Made by a program: the position numbers and the translations under genes. Of a stretch of 49,355 nt of DNA, positions 7,676 through 16,984 are shown in pieces. Source of the stretch: an uncultured Neisseriaceae bacterium (GTDB lineage Bacteria; Pseudomonadota; Gammaproteobacteria; Burkholderiales; UBA11063); the NCBI GenBank assembly GCA_937952895.1, contig CALFYC010000110.1:1-49355 (forward strand), given 5' to 3'. Positions within the stretch are counted from its first letter, which is position 1; the number at the start of each line of letters is the position of its first letter. The notes under the pieces were generated by a model. The model worked only from the letters and a program-made list of their open reading frames with translations. It was not told where the DNA came from and searched no databases.

Positions 7676-8881
7676 ATGAAACAACAAGCAATTTTAGCGT
7701 ATAGCGGTGGTTTGGATACATCTGTAATTTTAAAATGGTTAGTTAATAAAAATTATGCAGTTACTGCTTTTATTGCTGATGTAGGACAAGATGAAGATTT
7801 TATACAGGCAAAATCTAAAGCTTTGCAAATTGGTGCAGAAAATGTGGTTATTCATGACTGCAAGGAAGAATTTCTTACAGATTATATATATCCATCTCTA
7901 CAAAGTGGAGCTCTCTATGAAAGCCGCTATTTATTAGGTACATCACTGGCCAGACCATTAATTGCCAAAAAAATTGTCGAATATGCTAAAGAACATAATA
8001 TTAAAAATATTGCACATGGTGCTACTGGTAAAGGTAATGATCAGATTCGCTTTGAATTGGTATTTATTCAGTTTATGCCTGATGTCGTAGTTATTGCTCC
8101 ATGGAAAGATAATGAGTTTCTAACTATGTTTAAGGGGCGGAGTGATTTATTGGAATATGCAGCAAAATACAATATACCTGTTACTTCAACATTAGAGAAG
8201 CCTTATAGTATTGATGAAAATTTAATGCATAGTAGTTATGAAGCGGGTATTCTGGAAGATCCGGAATTACCCCCTCCACCATCTATGTTTAAAAAAACAG
8301 TATCGCCAGAAGATGCTCCTGATGTAAGCTTAAAATTAAGCATAGAATTTGTTCATGGAGTACCTATAAAAATTAAACAAGATAACCAGATAATTGATGG
8401 AAAAAATTTATTAATCTTTAATTATCTAAATAAAGTTGGTGGAATGAATGGAATTGGCCGTATTGATATTGTAGAAAGTCGTTTCGTAGGTATGAAATCA
8501 AGGGGTGTATATGAAACTCCAGGCGGCAGTATTTTATATGCAGCATATCGTGATTTAGAAACCCTAACCTTGGATCGAGAAGTTATCTTATTACGTGCAA
8601 GCACTGCACCTAAAATTGCACAGCTAATTTATAATGGTTTTTGGTTTAGTCCAGAAATGGACATGCTAATGGCTGCAAACAATAAAGTAAAAATTAATCT
8701 AAATGGAACAGTCCATCTAAAATTATATAAAGGAAATATTATTGTTTGTGGGCGAAGTTCTCCAAACAGTTTATATGATAGCAATATTGCCAGCATGGAT
8801 AAGCTTGGTGATTATGACCAAACTGATGCTAAGGGATTTATTAAATTGAATGCCTTACGTTTAAAAAAAATATATATTTAG
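7676..8881 (+). CDS. argG: Argininosuccinate synthase
   Basis: Condenses citrulline and aspartate using ATP to form argininosuccinate. The N-terminal P-loop-like ATP-pyrophosphatase motif AYSGGLDTSV is at residues 9-18, and HGATGKGNDQ is further on. At 401 residues it is a normal type-I length. Some stretches (FKGRSDLLEYA, DENLMHSSYEAGILE, DAKGFIKLNALRLK) look closer to the animal enzyme than to common bacterial ones. That would parallel carA and carB, but only a phylogeny can decide. It starts immediately after argH (no gap) and carA follows after 16 bases. Confidence 0.95.
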   Translation: MKQQAILAYSGGLDTSVILKWLVNKNYAVTAFIADVGQDEDFIQAKSKALQIGAENVVIHDCKEEFLTDYIYPSLQSGALYESRYLLGTSLARPLIAKKIVEYAKEHNIKNIAHGATGKGNDQIRFELVFIQFMPDVVVIAPWKDNEFLTMFKGRSDLLEYAAKYNIPVTSTLEKPYSIDENLMHSSYEAGILEDPELPPPPSMFKKTVSPEDAPDVSLKLSIEFVHGVPIKIKQDNQIIDGKNLLIFNYLNKVGGMNGIGRIDIVESRFVGMKSRGVYETPGGSILYAAYRDLETLTLDREVILLRASTAPKIAQLIYNGFWFSPEMDMLMAANNKVKINLNGTVHLKLYKGNIIVCGRSSPNSLYDSNIASMDKLGDYDQTDAKGFIKLNALRLKKIYI

Positions 8882-8897
8882 TTTTATTGGGGAAATT

Positions 8898-9953
8898 ATG
8901 AATGCTGCAACTCTAGCTCTTGCCATTGGTGAAAAATTTACTGGAATTGGACATAATTTAAAACCAGTGCCAATTTATGGTGAGGTTGTATTTAACACTG
9001 GTATGACCGGATATGAGGAAACCTTAACCGATCCATCATACGCTGGTCAGATATTGGTTTTTACTTATCCGATTTTAGGTAACTATGGAGTTGGTCATAA
9101 GTCAAGATGGGAATCTAAACAAATTCATGTAAAAGGCGTAATTTGTGAAAATATAATTACTAATATTACACATCACAAATGCTATAAATCTTTGCATAAA
9201 TGGTTAACTGAACAGGATATCCCAATTATTTCTGGAATTGATACGCGAGAATTAACAAAAACACTACGTGATACCGGGACTATGAATGGCGTAATATCTA
9301 CAGATTATAATCTATTGCCAGTAAATGATTTATGTGAGGATAAAACTTTGGTAGAGCAGACCACTTGTAAGGAAATACACTACCACGGTACTGGTAAATA
9401 TCAAATTTTACTGGTTGATTTTGGAGTTAAGCAAAATATTATCCGGAACTTGCTAAACTATGATGTTACCATCAAACAAGTTCCTTATAACTATGACTAC
9501 AGCCGTGAAAATTATAGTGGAATATTTCTATCAAATGGACCTGGTAATCCGAAAGACTGTGAAGTAAGCATCGCTATTTTAAAGAAGGCCCTCATGCATA
9601 ATACACCAATTTTTGGCATCTGCCTTGGTGCCCAACTATTAGCATTAGCTGCGGGTGCCAATACTTATAAACTAAGATTTGGTCATCGTGGCCAAAATCA
9701 ACCTTGTCAGGATACACTGAGTAAAAAGTGCTATCTGACTTCACAAAATCATGGTTATGCTATAGATAATAAAACACTGCCAATAGATTGGGTTACTACA
9801 TTTATTAATCTTCATGATAATAGTGTTGCTGGGATCAAGCATAAAACTCTTCCATATTCTGCAGTGCAATTTCACCCCGAGTCTGCACCTGGTCCACATG
9901 ACACTACATATTTATTTGCAGATTTTATACAACATGTTAAAGGGGAAAAATAA
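8898..9953 (+). CDS. carA: Carbamoyl-phosphate synthase, glutamine-hydrolysing small subunit
   Basis: Class-I glutamine amidotransferase that delivers ammonia to CarB. The N-terminal CPSase domain has GEVVFNTGMTGYEE. The GATase nucleophile is C242 in GICLGAQ, and the catalytic His-Glu pair is H326/E328 in QFHPESAPGPHD, so glutamine use should be intact. Two histidines usual in bacterial CarA are replaced: CLGHQ reads CLGAQ, and the NHP of FGHxGxNHP reads NQP. The latter, together with SQNHGYAID, matches eukaryotic CPS I/CAD GATase domains. A GGGGAA ribosome-binding sequence precedes the ATG. The gap to carB is a single base. Confidence 0.95.
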   Translation: MNAATLALAIGEKFTGIGHNLKPVPIYGEVVFNTGMTGYEETLTDPSYAGQILVFTYPILGNYGVGHKSRWESKQIHVKGVICENIITNITHHKCYKSLHKWLTEQDIPIISGIDTRELTKTLRDTGTMNGVISTDYNLLPVNDLCEDKTLVEQTTCKEIHYHGTGKYQILLVDFGVKQNIIRNLLNYDVTIKQVPYNYDYSRENYSGIFLSNGPGNPKDCEVSIAILKKALMHNTPIFGICLGAQLLALAAGANTYKLRFGHRGQNQPCQDTLSKKCYLTSQNHGYAIDNKTLPIDWVTTFINLHDNSVAGIKHKTLPYSAVQFHPESAPGPHDTTYLFADFIQHVKGEK

Positions 9954-9954
9954 A

Positions 9955-12900
9955 ATGCAAAATATTTTAATTATTGGTTCTGGAGGTCTTAGAGTTGGCC
10001 AGGCAGGGGAGTTTGATTACTCTGGATCACAAGCAATTAAAGCGTTTAAGGATGATGGCTATCGAGTTATTTTAGCTAATCCAAATATTGCAACGATACA
10101 AACTGATGAATCTATGGCAGATAAAACGTACCTTGTTCCTCTATTACATGATGAAATAGTAACAATTCTCCAAAAGGAAAAAATTCAGTTATTAGCACTT
10201 GGCTTTGGTGGACAAACAGCTTTAAATTTAGGACTCGAACTTTATGATAGCGGAATTTTAGATGAATATAATATCCAGATTTTAGGTTCATCAGTAAAAG
10301 CTATTCGCTCTACAGAAGATCGGGAATGCTTTAGAGATACACTAATGGTAAATCAGATTAATACTCCTATTAGTATTCTTGCAACTAATCTAGAAGAAGC
10401 AATAGTTGCAGCAGATAAAATTGGCTATCCATTAATGCTGCGTTCAGGTTACTCCTTAGGTGGACTTGGTTCTGGAAAAATTTTATCCAAAACTGATTTA
10501 GTTATTAAAGTAAGGCAGGTTCTGACTGTAACGCCACATGTACTACTAGAAGAATATTTAACCGGTTGGAAAGAGTTTGAGTATGAAATTGTACGCGATA
10601 TAGCAGGCAACTCGCTAACTATCTGTAGTATGGAAAACTTAGATCCAATGGGCATACATACAGGTGAAAGTATTGTTGTTGCTCCAGCACAAACATTAAG
10701 TGACTGTGAACATCAAAATTTACGTAATATTGCACTAAGATGTGCCCAAATATTTGACATTATAGGTGAATGTAATATCCAGTTTGCAGTAAATCCGACA
10801 AATGGTGATTATCGGGTCATTGAAATGAATCCAAGATTATCGCGTTCTAGTGCTCTAGCTTCAAAAGCTACCGGATATCCTCTGGCATATGTTGCTGCAA
10901 AATTATGTTTAGGATATTCATTATATGAAGTAAAGAACAACCTGACTGGAACTACCTGTGCTTTTTTTGAACCAGCATTGGATTATATTGTAGTCAAGAT
11001 TCCACGTTGGGATACACATAAGATGGCCAATGCCAGCCGGATATTGGGAACTGAAATGAAAAGTGTTGGTGAAGTAATGGGTATTGGTCGGAGTTTTACT
11101 GAAGCATTACAAAAAGCCGTTAGTATGTTAAACATAGGTGCTACATGCTTACTTGACTATCCAGGGCAAATTGATGATTTAGCCAAAGAGATAGAGTTTG
11201 CAACTGATAGACGTATTTTTGCTCTCTATAAATGGTTTGAATCAGGCTATAATCTAGATAAAGCGCAGCAGTTATCACAAATTGCACCATGGTTTTTAGA
11301 ACAGATTGAAGCAATTGCCATATTTAGCCAAAATTTTCCAAATATTAACCTAAACTATAATAGTTTATCACAGGCAAAGAAACTTGGTTTAAGTGATGCT
11401 GCAATTGGTATTCTGCATGGACTTAGTGAAAGAGATGTTCGGCAATTACGTTATAAATATAAGGTTTTACCTGTAGTAAAACAAATTGATACGGTTGCTG
11501 GGGAGTTTCATGCAACAAGTAATTATCTGTATTTAACTTATCATGGTACCGCTCATGATATTAAACCATCAAATAAACATATTTGTATTTTGGGATCAGG
11601 ACCATATTCAATAGGATCATCAGTTGAATTTGATTGGTGCACTGTAAATCTGGCAAGAGAGCTTCGTAAACTAAAACAGCAAGTAATTATAATTAACTCT
11701 AATCCGGAAACAGTTTCAACTGATTATGATGAGTCTGATAGATTATATTTTGAACCGATATCTTTTGAACGTGTAGCTGATATTCTTGATTTTGAAAAAG
11801 TTTTAGGCACTGTGGTGAGTGTTGGAGGACAAATTGCCAATAATATTGCTCTAAAATTATTTAATAATCATTACTCAATACTTGGAACAAGTCCAAACAA
11901 TATTCATCAAGCAGAAGATAGACAAATATTTTCTAAGCTCCTTTATAAAGAAAATATAGATCAACCGAGTTTTATTAATGCAGTTAATATGCATCAGATA
12001 AATGATTTTATTAAAGCTGTTGGATTTCCGGTAATTATCCGCCCATCATACGTATTATCTGGCTCGGCAATGAAAGTAGCCACAGATTTTAATAATCTTA
12101 ATATATATTTGACAGCCGCAACAAATATATCCAAACATAATTCGGTAGTAGTTTCAGAATTTATTGAAAATGCTAAAGAAATTGATATTGATGGGATTGC
12201 CTATAATGGCAAAATAATATTTAGTGCTGTTGCCGAGCATATAGAAAATGCCGGGATTCATTCAGGAGATGCAACTTTAGTTTACCCGGCACAAAGTTTA
12301 TCAATAGACATACAGAAAAGAATTAAAAATGTAAGTAGCATTATTATAGAAAAACTTGCAGTTCATGGTCCATTTAATATGCAAATGATTATTAAGGATA
12401 ATAATGTAAAAGTTATTGAATGTAATTTGCGAGCTTCTCGGTCATTTCCATTTATTGCCAAAGTAAATTGTTATAATTTAATGCACATGATGGCTGCTGT
12501 GCTTTTAAATATGCCGGAACAAATATTACCTTCCCCAAATATTGTTAATCAAATTGGCGTAAAAACACCAGTTTTTTCGTATAATCGCTTTAAGGGTTCT
12601 GACCCGGTTGCACAGGTTGAGATGGCCTCTACCGGAGAAGTCGCTTGCATTAGCAATAACTTGGCCAAAAGTTTTTATGATTCTTGGCAAGCTTCCGGGC
12701 AGATAGTTACAGGGAAACAGATTTTAATTTCTATTCCAGATAAAAATGTTGACGAGATTGCTTCGTTGCTTAATCAATTAATTAAAGAAAAGTGGGAAAT
12801 TTATTCTTATGGCAGTACATTTACTAACTTAAAAGCATGGATAAATAGTGTCATTGAAATTAAAACCAGTATAATCGATTTTATTGCAAACAAGCAAATT

Positions 12901-13059
12901 AGCCTGGTAATAAATATTCCAGAGAATACTTATACAGCTTATCTTAATAAAGGTGAGTTTGCTATAAGGCGACAAGCTATTGATTATCATATACCATTAA
13001 TTAGTAACCTGCAAGTAGCTAAAACATTATTAAGTTGTTTACTTTTTAAAAAGGAGTAA
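9955..13059 (+). CDS. carB: Carbamoyl-phosphate synthase large subunit, eukaryote-like sequence
   Basis: Makes carbamoyl phosphate from bicarbonate, ammonia and two ATP, using two tandem ATP-grasp halves and a C-terminal MGS-like regulatory domain. It is 1034 residues from the ATG at 9955, which follows AGGGGAA. An upstream in-frame start at 9814 would run through carA and is rejected. The N-terminal loop reads GSGGLRVGQAGEFDYSG and the ligand loop MENLDPMGIHTGES. The second half opens GSSVEFDWC. All three match animal and fungal CPS rather than the usual bacterial GSGP.iIGQ.cEFDYSG and IENfDaMGIHTGDS. The end (PLISNLQVAKTLLSC) fits the MGS domain. Horizontal transfer is an inference. Confidence 0.95.
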   Translation: MQNILIIGSGGLRVGQAGEFDYSGSQAIKAFKDDGYRVILANPNIATIQTDESMADKTYLVPLLHDEIVTILQKEKIQLLALGFGGQTALNLGLELYDSGILDEYNIQILGSSVKAIRSTEDRECFRDTLMVNQINTPISILATNLEEAIVAADKIGYPLMLRSGYSLGGLGSGKILSKTDLVIKVRQVLTVTPHVLLEEYLTGWKEFEYEIVRDIAGNSLTICSMENLDPMGIHTGESIVVAPAQTLSDCEHQNLRNIALRCAQIFDIIGECNIQFAVNPTNGDYRVIEMNPRLSRSSALASKATGYPLAYVAAKLCLGYSLYEVKNNLTGTTCAFFEPALDYIVVKIPRWDTHKMANASRILGTEMKSVGEVMGIGRSFTEALQKAVSMLNIGATCLLDYPGQIDDLAKEIEFATDRRIFALYKWFESGYNLDKAQQLSQIAPWFLEQIEAIAIFSQNFPNINLNYNSLSQAKKLGLSDAAIGILHGLSERDVRQLRYKYKVLPVVKQIDTVAGEFHATSNYLYLTYHGTAHDIKPSNKHICILGSGPYSIGSSVEFDWCTVNLARELRKLKQQVIIINSNPETVSTDYDESDRLYFEPISFERVADILDFEKVLGTVVSVGGQIANNIALKLFNNHYSILGTSPNNIHQAEDRQIFSKLLYKENIDQPSFINAVNMHQINDFIKAVGFPVIIRPSYVLSGSAMKVATDFNNLNIYLTAATNISKHNSVVVSEFIENAKEIDIDGIAYNGKIIFSAVAEHIENAGIHSGDATLVYPAQSLSIDIQKRIKNVSSIIIEKLAVHGPFNMQMIIKDNNVKVIECNLRASRSFPFIAKVNCYNLMHMMAAVLLNMPEQILPSPNIVNQIGVKTPVFSYNRFKGSDPVAQVEMASTGEVACISNNLAKSFYDSWQASGQIVTGKQILISIPDKNVDEIASLLNQLIKEKWEIYSYGSTFTNLKAWINSVIEIKTSIIDFIANKQISLVINIPENTYTAYLNKGEFAIRRQAIDYHIPLISNLQVAKTLLSCLLFKKE

Positions 13060-13909
13060 GCAATGATTGTTGGATAACAATATGCAAAATGTTTTTTATA
13101 TATCTATGGTCAAGTCAATTATATTACCTTTAAGATTTGTTTCAAGCCTATAAGATAAAATTTGTAAAGAAGTAATTTACTTGGCTATTGATATTACTCA
13201 AAGGCCCTGGTGGTATTTCCTAAGTGTCGATATCTTAGGTTAAAAGAAATTTTGTCATGGTTTTGCTATCGAAACATGATGGTATATTTTTGGTTAATTT
13301 ACTGTTTTGTAGTGTAGCTCATAAAGTCCTAGATTGTGTTACAAAATGATCAGATTTATGTAGAAATAAATTAAATTATATCAATATGCAATTAAATGTG
13401 TATAGTGAAATCCGTGAAAACATCTTATTAATTAGAGTAAATCTTAAAAATGACTATACCGGCATGTTTAGAATTATGGTGATTTGTTTTTAAATGACGC
13501 TGCATAAGCAAATATTATTTGCTTTGCTCTATCTATCATTATTGAATATATGAATTATAATCTATAGAAAGGTTTTGTTTAGCACTGCAACAATTTATAA
13601 ACTAATAATAAGCGATTACATAAATTAACAGTAAGGTTCTATTAACAAATCTTAAAATCAAATTTCAGTATTATTTACCATTGCAATATCTTAAAAAAAT
13701 ATAGTTCAATTTAAAAATTTTTAAGATATTTATTGTTTTTAAATTATTTTTTAAAATTCAATGGACAAAAATCTGTGTGTTTTATCTTCATTAGTAATAT
13801 TAGAGATAAAATTACTTCGTTATAAATTTAGAGTGCCAATGTATTCAGAATAAAGCACTTTTTTATAAACTATATCTACAATTGCTACAAAGAATAAATT
13901 TGTTAATTT
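13060..13909. other. 850-base gap with no recognisable gene
   Basis: All frames are broken by frequent stops. The base just after carB begins a five-codon abortive ORF, and a 35-codon ORF starts near 13386 without a ribosome-binding site. Short stretches translate into plausible but unrecognised peptides, so this may be a heavily decayed gene. A long AT-rich inverted repeat lies at 13685-13730. No promoter or terminator of quality was found. Confidence 0.5.
13685..13730. repeat. 13-bp perfect inverted repeat
   Basis: AATATCTTAAAAA (13685-13697) pairs perfectly with TTTTTAAGATATT (13718-13730) across a 20-base loop. T-rich sequence follows on the + strand. It could be a weak terminator between the converging arginine operon and permease gene, or an operator, but the low GC content makes it thermodynamically weak. 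Confidence 0.35.
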
Positions 13910-15433
13910 TTATTTGTAGAATTCTGAATCAGTTAATTCAGAAGAAGTTTGATTATATGCTCTACAGAATCTTACATAACGCTTACTTGTTATTAAAATA
14001 TAAAATAAACCAGATAAAATACCTAAATAGTAAATATTATTCCATGCGTAAAATAACCATAAGTAAACTAAAAATGGAGTCGCAATAAGCAATATAGATT
14101 TTATTCCTGATTCTTTTCTATTAATTTGTACAAAGGTATAAATTAGCATAATTATTAATAATGACAAATTGGTAATTAATAAATCATGTTTTGGTAGTGT
14201 GCTCATAACTAAACTTAAAATCGTAAATACGATAAAGCCAAATATACGCGTTTTAGGTTTTATCGCGCCCATGCTAATTGGTGCTGACATATAACCAATA
14301 ATGTGGTAACCAGTTACCACAACCATTAATGATTCCCAACTATCTGAATTCCATAGGATTAAACCAGTTAAAATAAAATTGATAAGAATTGATCTGCGAC
14401 AAATTAGATATTTTGGATGTAGAGTTGTAATCATCCATTTTGGCATCTGACCTTCTTTAGCCATAGCAAATAGCAATCTAGATGATCCACCTAAATATGA
14501 ATATCCTGTTCCTGATGGACTAATAACGCTATCAGTGATGATAATTGTTGCTAAAAAATTGAGTCCAAGTAAAGTTGCTAGATTCATTAAGGGAGATTTA
14601 AAGTTAATTGAAGTCCATCCGGTTGATAGCATATCATGTGGAACGGCACCCATAAATGATAATTGAAGTAGCATATAAACAGCCATAACTATGATAATAG
14701 AAATTATAATAGATAGTGGAATATTACGCTTCGGATTTTTTACTTCACTAGCAAATGCTACAGATAATTGAAAGCCATTATATGAATAAATTAATCCAGC
14801 ACTAATAATTGCTGTTATTGCAGAAGAAAATCCAAATACATGGTTTGAGCTGGCTAAACTAAAGTTACTTGAATCAAAATGTCCAATTAAAAATAACAAG
14901 ATGGTAAAAAGTGGTGTAAATATTTTTAATATAGTAATAATATTATTGACCTTAGATAATAATCTAATTCCAAAATAGTTAATAAATAAGTAAATAACTA
15001 AAATTGCTAATGACAATATTTTACCATCAGTAGTAAGAGTGCTATTTGTATCAACTAATTGATGTGATTTTATTGCTGTAGCTAAGTATTGCGTGGTTGC
15101 CGCAGCTTCGGTGCCAATTGTTACCATTAAGCCAAACCAGTTAGCGAAAGCAAATGGCATCCCAAACAGTGGATTATGTGATAATGCGCTTGTTCGTGTG
15201 GTTGCTCCACGAACTGGATATACGGACACTACTTGAGCTAATGATAGACCAACTAGCATGACCAAAATTCCAGCTAAAAACCAGGATAAGAAAGCATAAT
15301 TTCCAGCAATTTTAGCATTCAATTGGGCACTGAATAACCAACCAGATCCAACCATTGCAGTTGCACTAATTGCAGTTGCACTAAAAAGTGACATTTTATG
15401 GTGAACTTCTTTGCGTTCTACATTAAATCCCAT
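13910..15433 (-). CDS. APC-superfamily amino-acid permease
   Basis: A polytopic membrane protein of 507 residues with about 12 hydrophobic segments. The first transmembrane helix carries ATAMVGSGWLFS, the unwound G-S-G substrate-binding motif of APC carriers. Helix 3 has GTEAAATTQYLA. It probably imports amino acids or exchanges amines with protons across the inner membrane. The substrate cannot be read from sequence. It lies 106 bases downstream of pssA on the same strand and may have its own promoter. The AT-rich gap downstream separates it from the converging carB. Confidence 0.85.
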   Translation of the reverse strand: MGFNVERKEVHHKMSLFSATAISATAMVGSGWLFSAQLNAKIAGNYAFLSWFLAGILVMLVGLSLAQVVSVYPVRGATTRTSALSHNPLFGMPFAFANWFGLMVTIGTEAAATTQYLATAIKSHQLVDTNSTLTTDGKILSLAILVIYLFINYFGIRLLSKVNNIITILKIFTPLFTILLFLIGHFDSSNFSLASSNHVFGFSSAITAIISAGLIYSYNGFQLSVAFASEVKNPKRNIPLSIIISIIIVMAVYMLLQLSFMGAVPHDMLSTGWTSINFKSPLMNLATLLGLNFLATIIITDSVISPSGTGYSYLGGSSRLLFAMAKEGQMPKWMITTLHPKYLICRRSILINFILTGLILWNSDSWESLMVVVTGYHIIGYMSAPISMGAIKPKTRIFGFIVFTILSLVMSTLPKHDLLITNLSLLIIMLIYTFVQINRKESGIKSILLIATPFLVYLWLFYAWNNIYYLGILSGLFYILITSKRYVRFCRAYNQTSSELTDSEFYK

Positions 15434-15539
15434 GAAAGCTCCAATAATATAAAATAATAGATCTAAATTAGTTGTAAATAAGATACAGAGTATACTAAAC
15501 TAGTTGTAGAATAGATATAAGCATTGCATCATTCCGGAA

Positions 15540-16313
15540 TTATTCTGTTTGATCTTTAATATCAGTGATAATTGTTTGCGTTTTACTATAACCAATTCGT
15601 GTAATCCACATAAAATAGCTAATTAATGTATAAATAACAAAAAAGCTATAAATAACAGTATCTGGATATTCTATAATTAAAGCAAGTATAATCAAAAAAA
15701 TTAATAATGCTCTAAATCTGGCTTTATGATGAAAATTAAATTCTTTAAAACTATAAAATTTAATAGAACTTACCATAGAAAATGCGGCAATTAATGTTAT
15801 TCCAGCACCAATTATAGTAAATGTAAAATGATGTAATTGATATTTGGAACAGATATAGACAAAGCCAACAACCAGTGCCGCAGCAGTGGGGGAAGATAAG
15901 CCAATAAAATATTTTTTATCTACAATACCAATTAACGTATTAAATCGAGCAAGACGTAATCCGGCACATGCACAATAAATAAATGCAACTAACCAACCGA
16001 TTTTACCTAAACTGTATAGCTGCCAATTGAAAGCAATAATTGCAGGGGATACCCCAAAATTTACCATATCAGAAAGACTATCTAATTCTGCACCAAATGG
16101 AGAAGATGTATGGGTAAGACGTGCCACACGACCATCTAGACTATCTAATATCATCGCAAAAAAAGTAGCAATGCCAGCATCAATAAAATTATGGTTAATT
16201 GATTGAATAATGGCATAAAATCCGCAGAACATAGCTCCCAAAGTTAACATGCTTGGGAGTAAGTAAATTGGCGATACTTTATTTGGTTGTCGAATTTTAT
16301 AGTTAGAATTCAT
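15540..16313 (-). CDS. pssA: CDP-diacylglycerol-serine O-phosphatidyltransferase
   Basis: Makes phosphatidylserine from CDP-diacylglycerol and serine. The CDP-alcohol phosphotransferase signature DGRVAR...G...DSLSD is visible (DSLDGRVARL then FGAELDSLSDMV), with all the expected acidic residues. Six or more hydrophobic segments place it in the inner membrane. At 257 residues it belongs to the membrane-integral type II, not the peripheral E. coli type. It starts 8 bases after psd, the next enzyme of the pathway. That pairing with short Psd is typical of Beta- and Alphaproteobacteria. Confidence 0.93.
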   Translation of the reverse strand: MNSNYKIRQPNKVSPIYLLPSMLTLGAMFCGFYAIIQSINHNFIDAGIATFFAMILDSLDGRVARLTHTSSPFGAELDSLSDMVNFGVSPAIIAFNWQLYSLGKIGWLVAFIYCACAGLRLARFNTLIGIVDKKYFIGLSSPTAAALVVGFVYICSKYQLHHFTFTIIGAGITLIAAFSMVSSIKFYSFKEFNFHHKARFRALLIFLIILALIIEYPDTVIYSFFVIYTLISYFMWITRIGYSKTQTIITDIKDQTE

Positions 16314-16321
16314 AATTACTC

Positions 16322-16963
16322 TTATAGTTCAGCAATAATTGTTTCAGTAGCTTTAACCTTTTGTCCAACCGTAACTAAAACTTTAGTGTTAATTGGTAGA
16401 TATAAATCAACTCGTGAACCAAAACGAATAAAACCATAACGTTCACCTCGTGATAACAGATTACCAACTTTAGTATAGCATAAAATACGCCTTGCAATTA
16501 GACCTGCAACCTGTACCACCGTCAATTGTACACCATTTTCTAATTTTAGTACCATTGCATTACGTTCATTATCAGTTGATGCTTTATCAAAATCAGCATT
16601 TAAAAATTTACCAGGAAAATATTGTAGTGATACTACTTCGCCATCAGCAGGAGACCTATTCGAATGCACGTTAAATACATTCATAAAAATACTTACTTTT
16701 AATGCTTGCTGATTTTGGTAAACATCTTGGCAGTTTTCAACACAAATGATTTTACCATCTGCTGGAGATAATACTAAATTTGGTGCTTGAGGAATAACGC
16801 GTTTTGGATCTCTAAAAAATTGAATTACAAATATACTAATTAGTATAAATGGAAGATCTAACCAGAAATTACCTAATAAAAATATAATTAAAGTAAATAT
16901 AACGCTAATTGTTATAAATAGCCAACCCTCTTTAGCTAATATTGGATGTGGATAATGTTTCAC
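16322..16963 (-). CDS. psd: Phosphatidylserine decarboxylase, short type
   Basis: Decarboxylates phosphatidylserine to phosphatidylethanolamine. The proenzyme self-cleaves to create a pyruvoyl group. The cleavage site is expected between G182 and S183 in FIRFGSRVDLYLP, the variant of the LGST motif found in the short family. The SPADGKI and NVHSNRSPADGEV stretches match the family. Two hydrophobic segments at the N-terminus (about 14-50) anchor it. At 213 residues it is the short form, unlike the ~300-residue enteric enzyme. It is followed 8 bases later by pssA. Confidence 0.93.
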   Translation of the reverse strand: MKHYPHPILAKEGWLFITISVIFTLIIFLLGNFWLDLPFILISIFVIQFFRDPKRVIPQAPNLVLSPADGKIICVENCQDVYQNQQALKVSIFMNVFNVHSNRSPADGEVVSLQYFPGKFLNADFDKASTDNERNAMVLKLENGVQLTVVQVAGLIARRILCYTKVGNLLSRGERYGFIRFGSRVDLYLPINTKVLVTVGQKVKATETIIAEL

Positions 16964-16984
16964 AAGAGATAACTCCTTTAAATT

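Noticed and set aside
9814..9954. Upstream in-frame start that would lengthen CarB by 47 residues
   Set aside because: It runs through the conserved HPE end of carA. The ATG at 9955 has an AGGGGAA ribosome-binding site and begins at the family's normal N-terminus.
13160..13240. Peptide-like stretch RPWWYFLSVDIL in the gap after carB
   Set aside because: It is too short, flanked by stops, has no ribosome-binding site and matches no family I can name.
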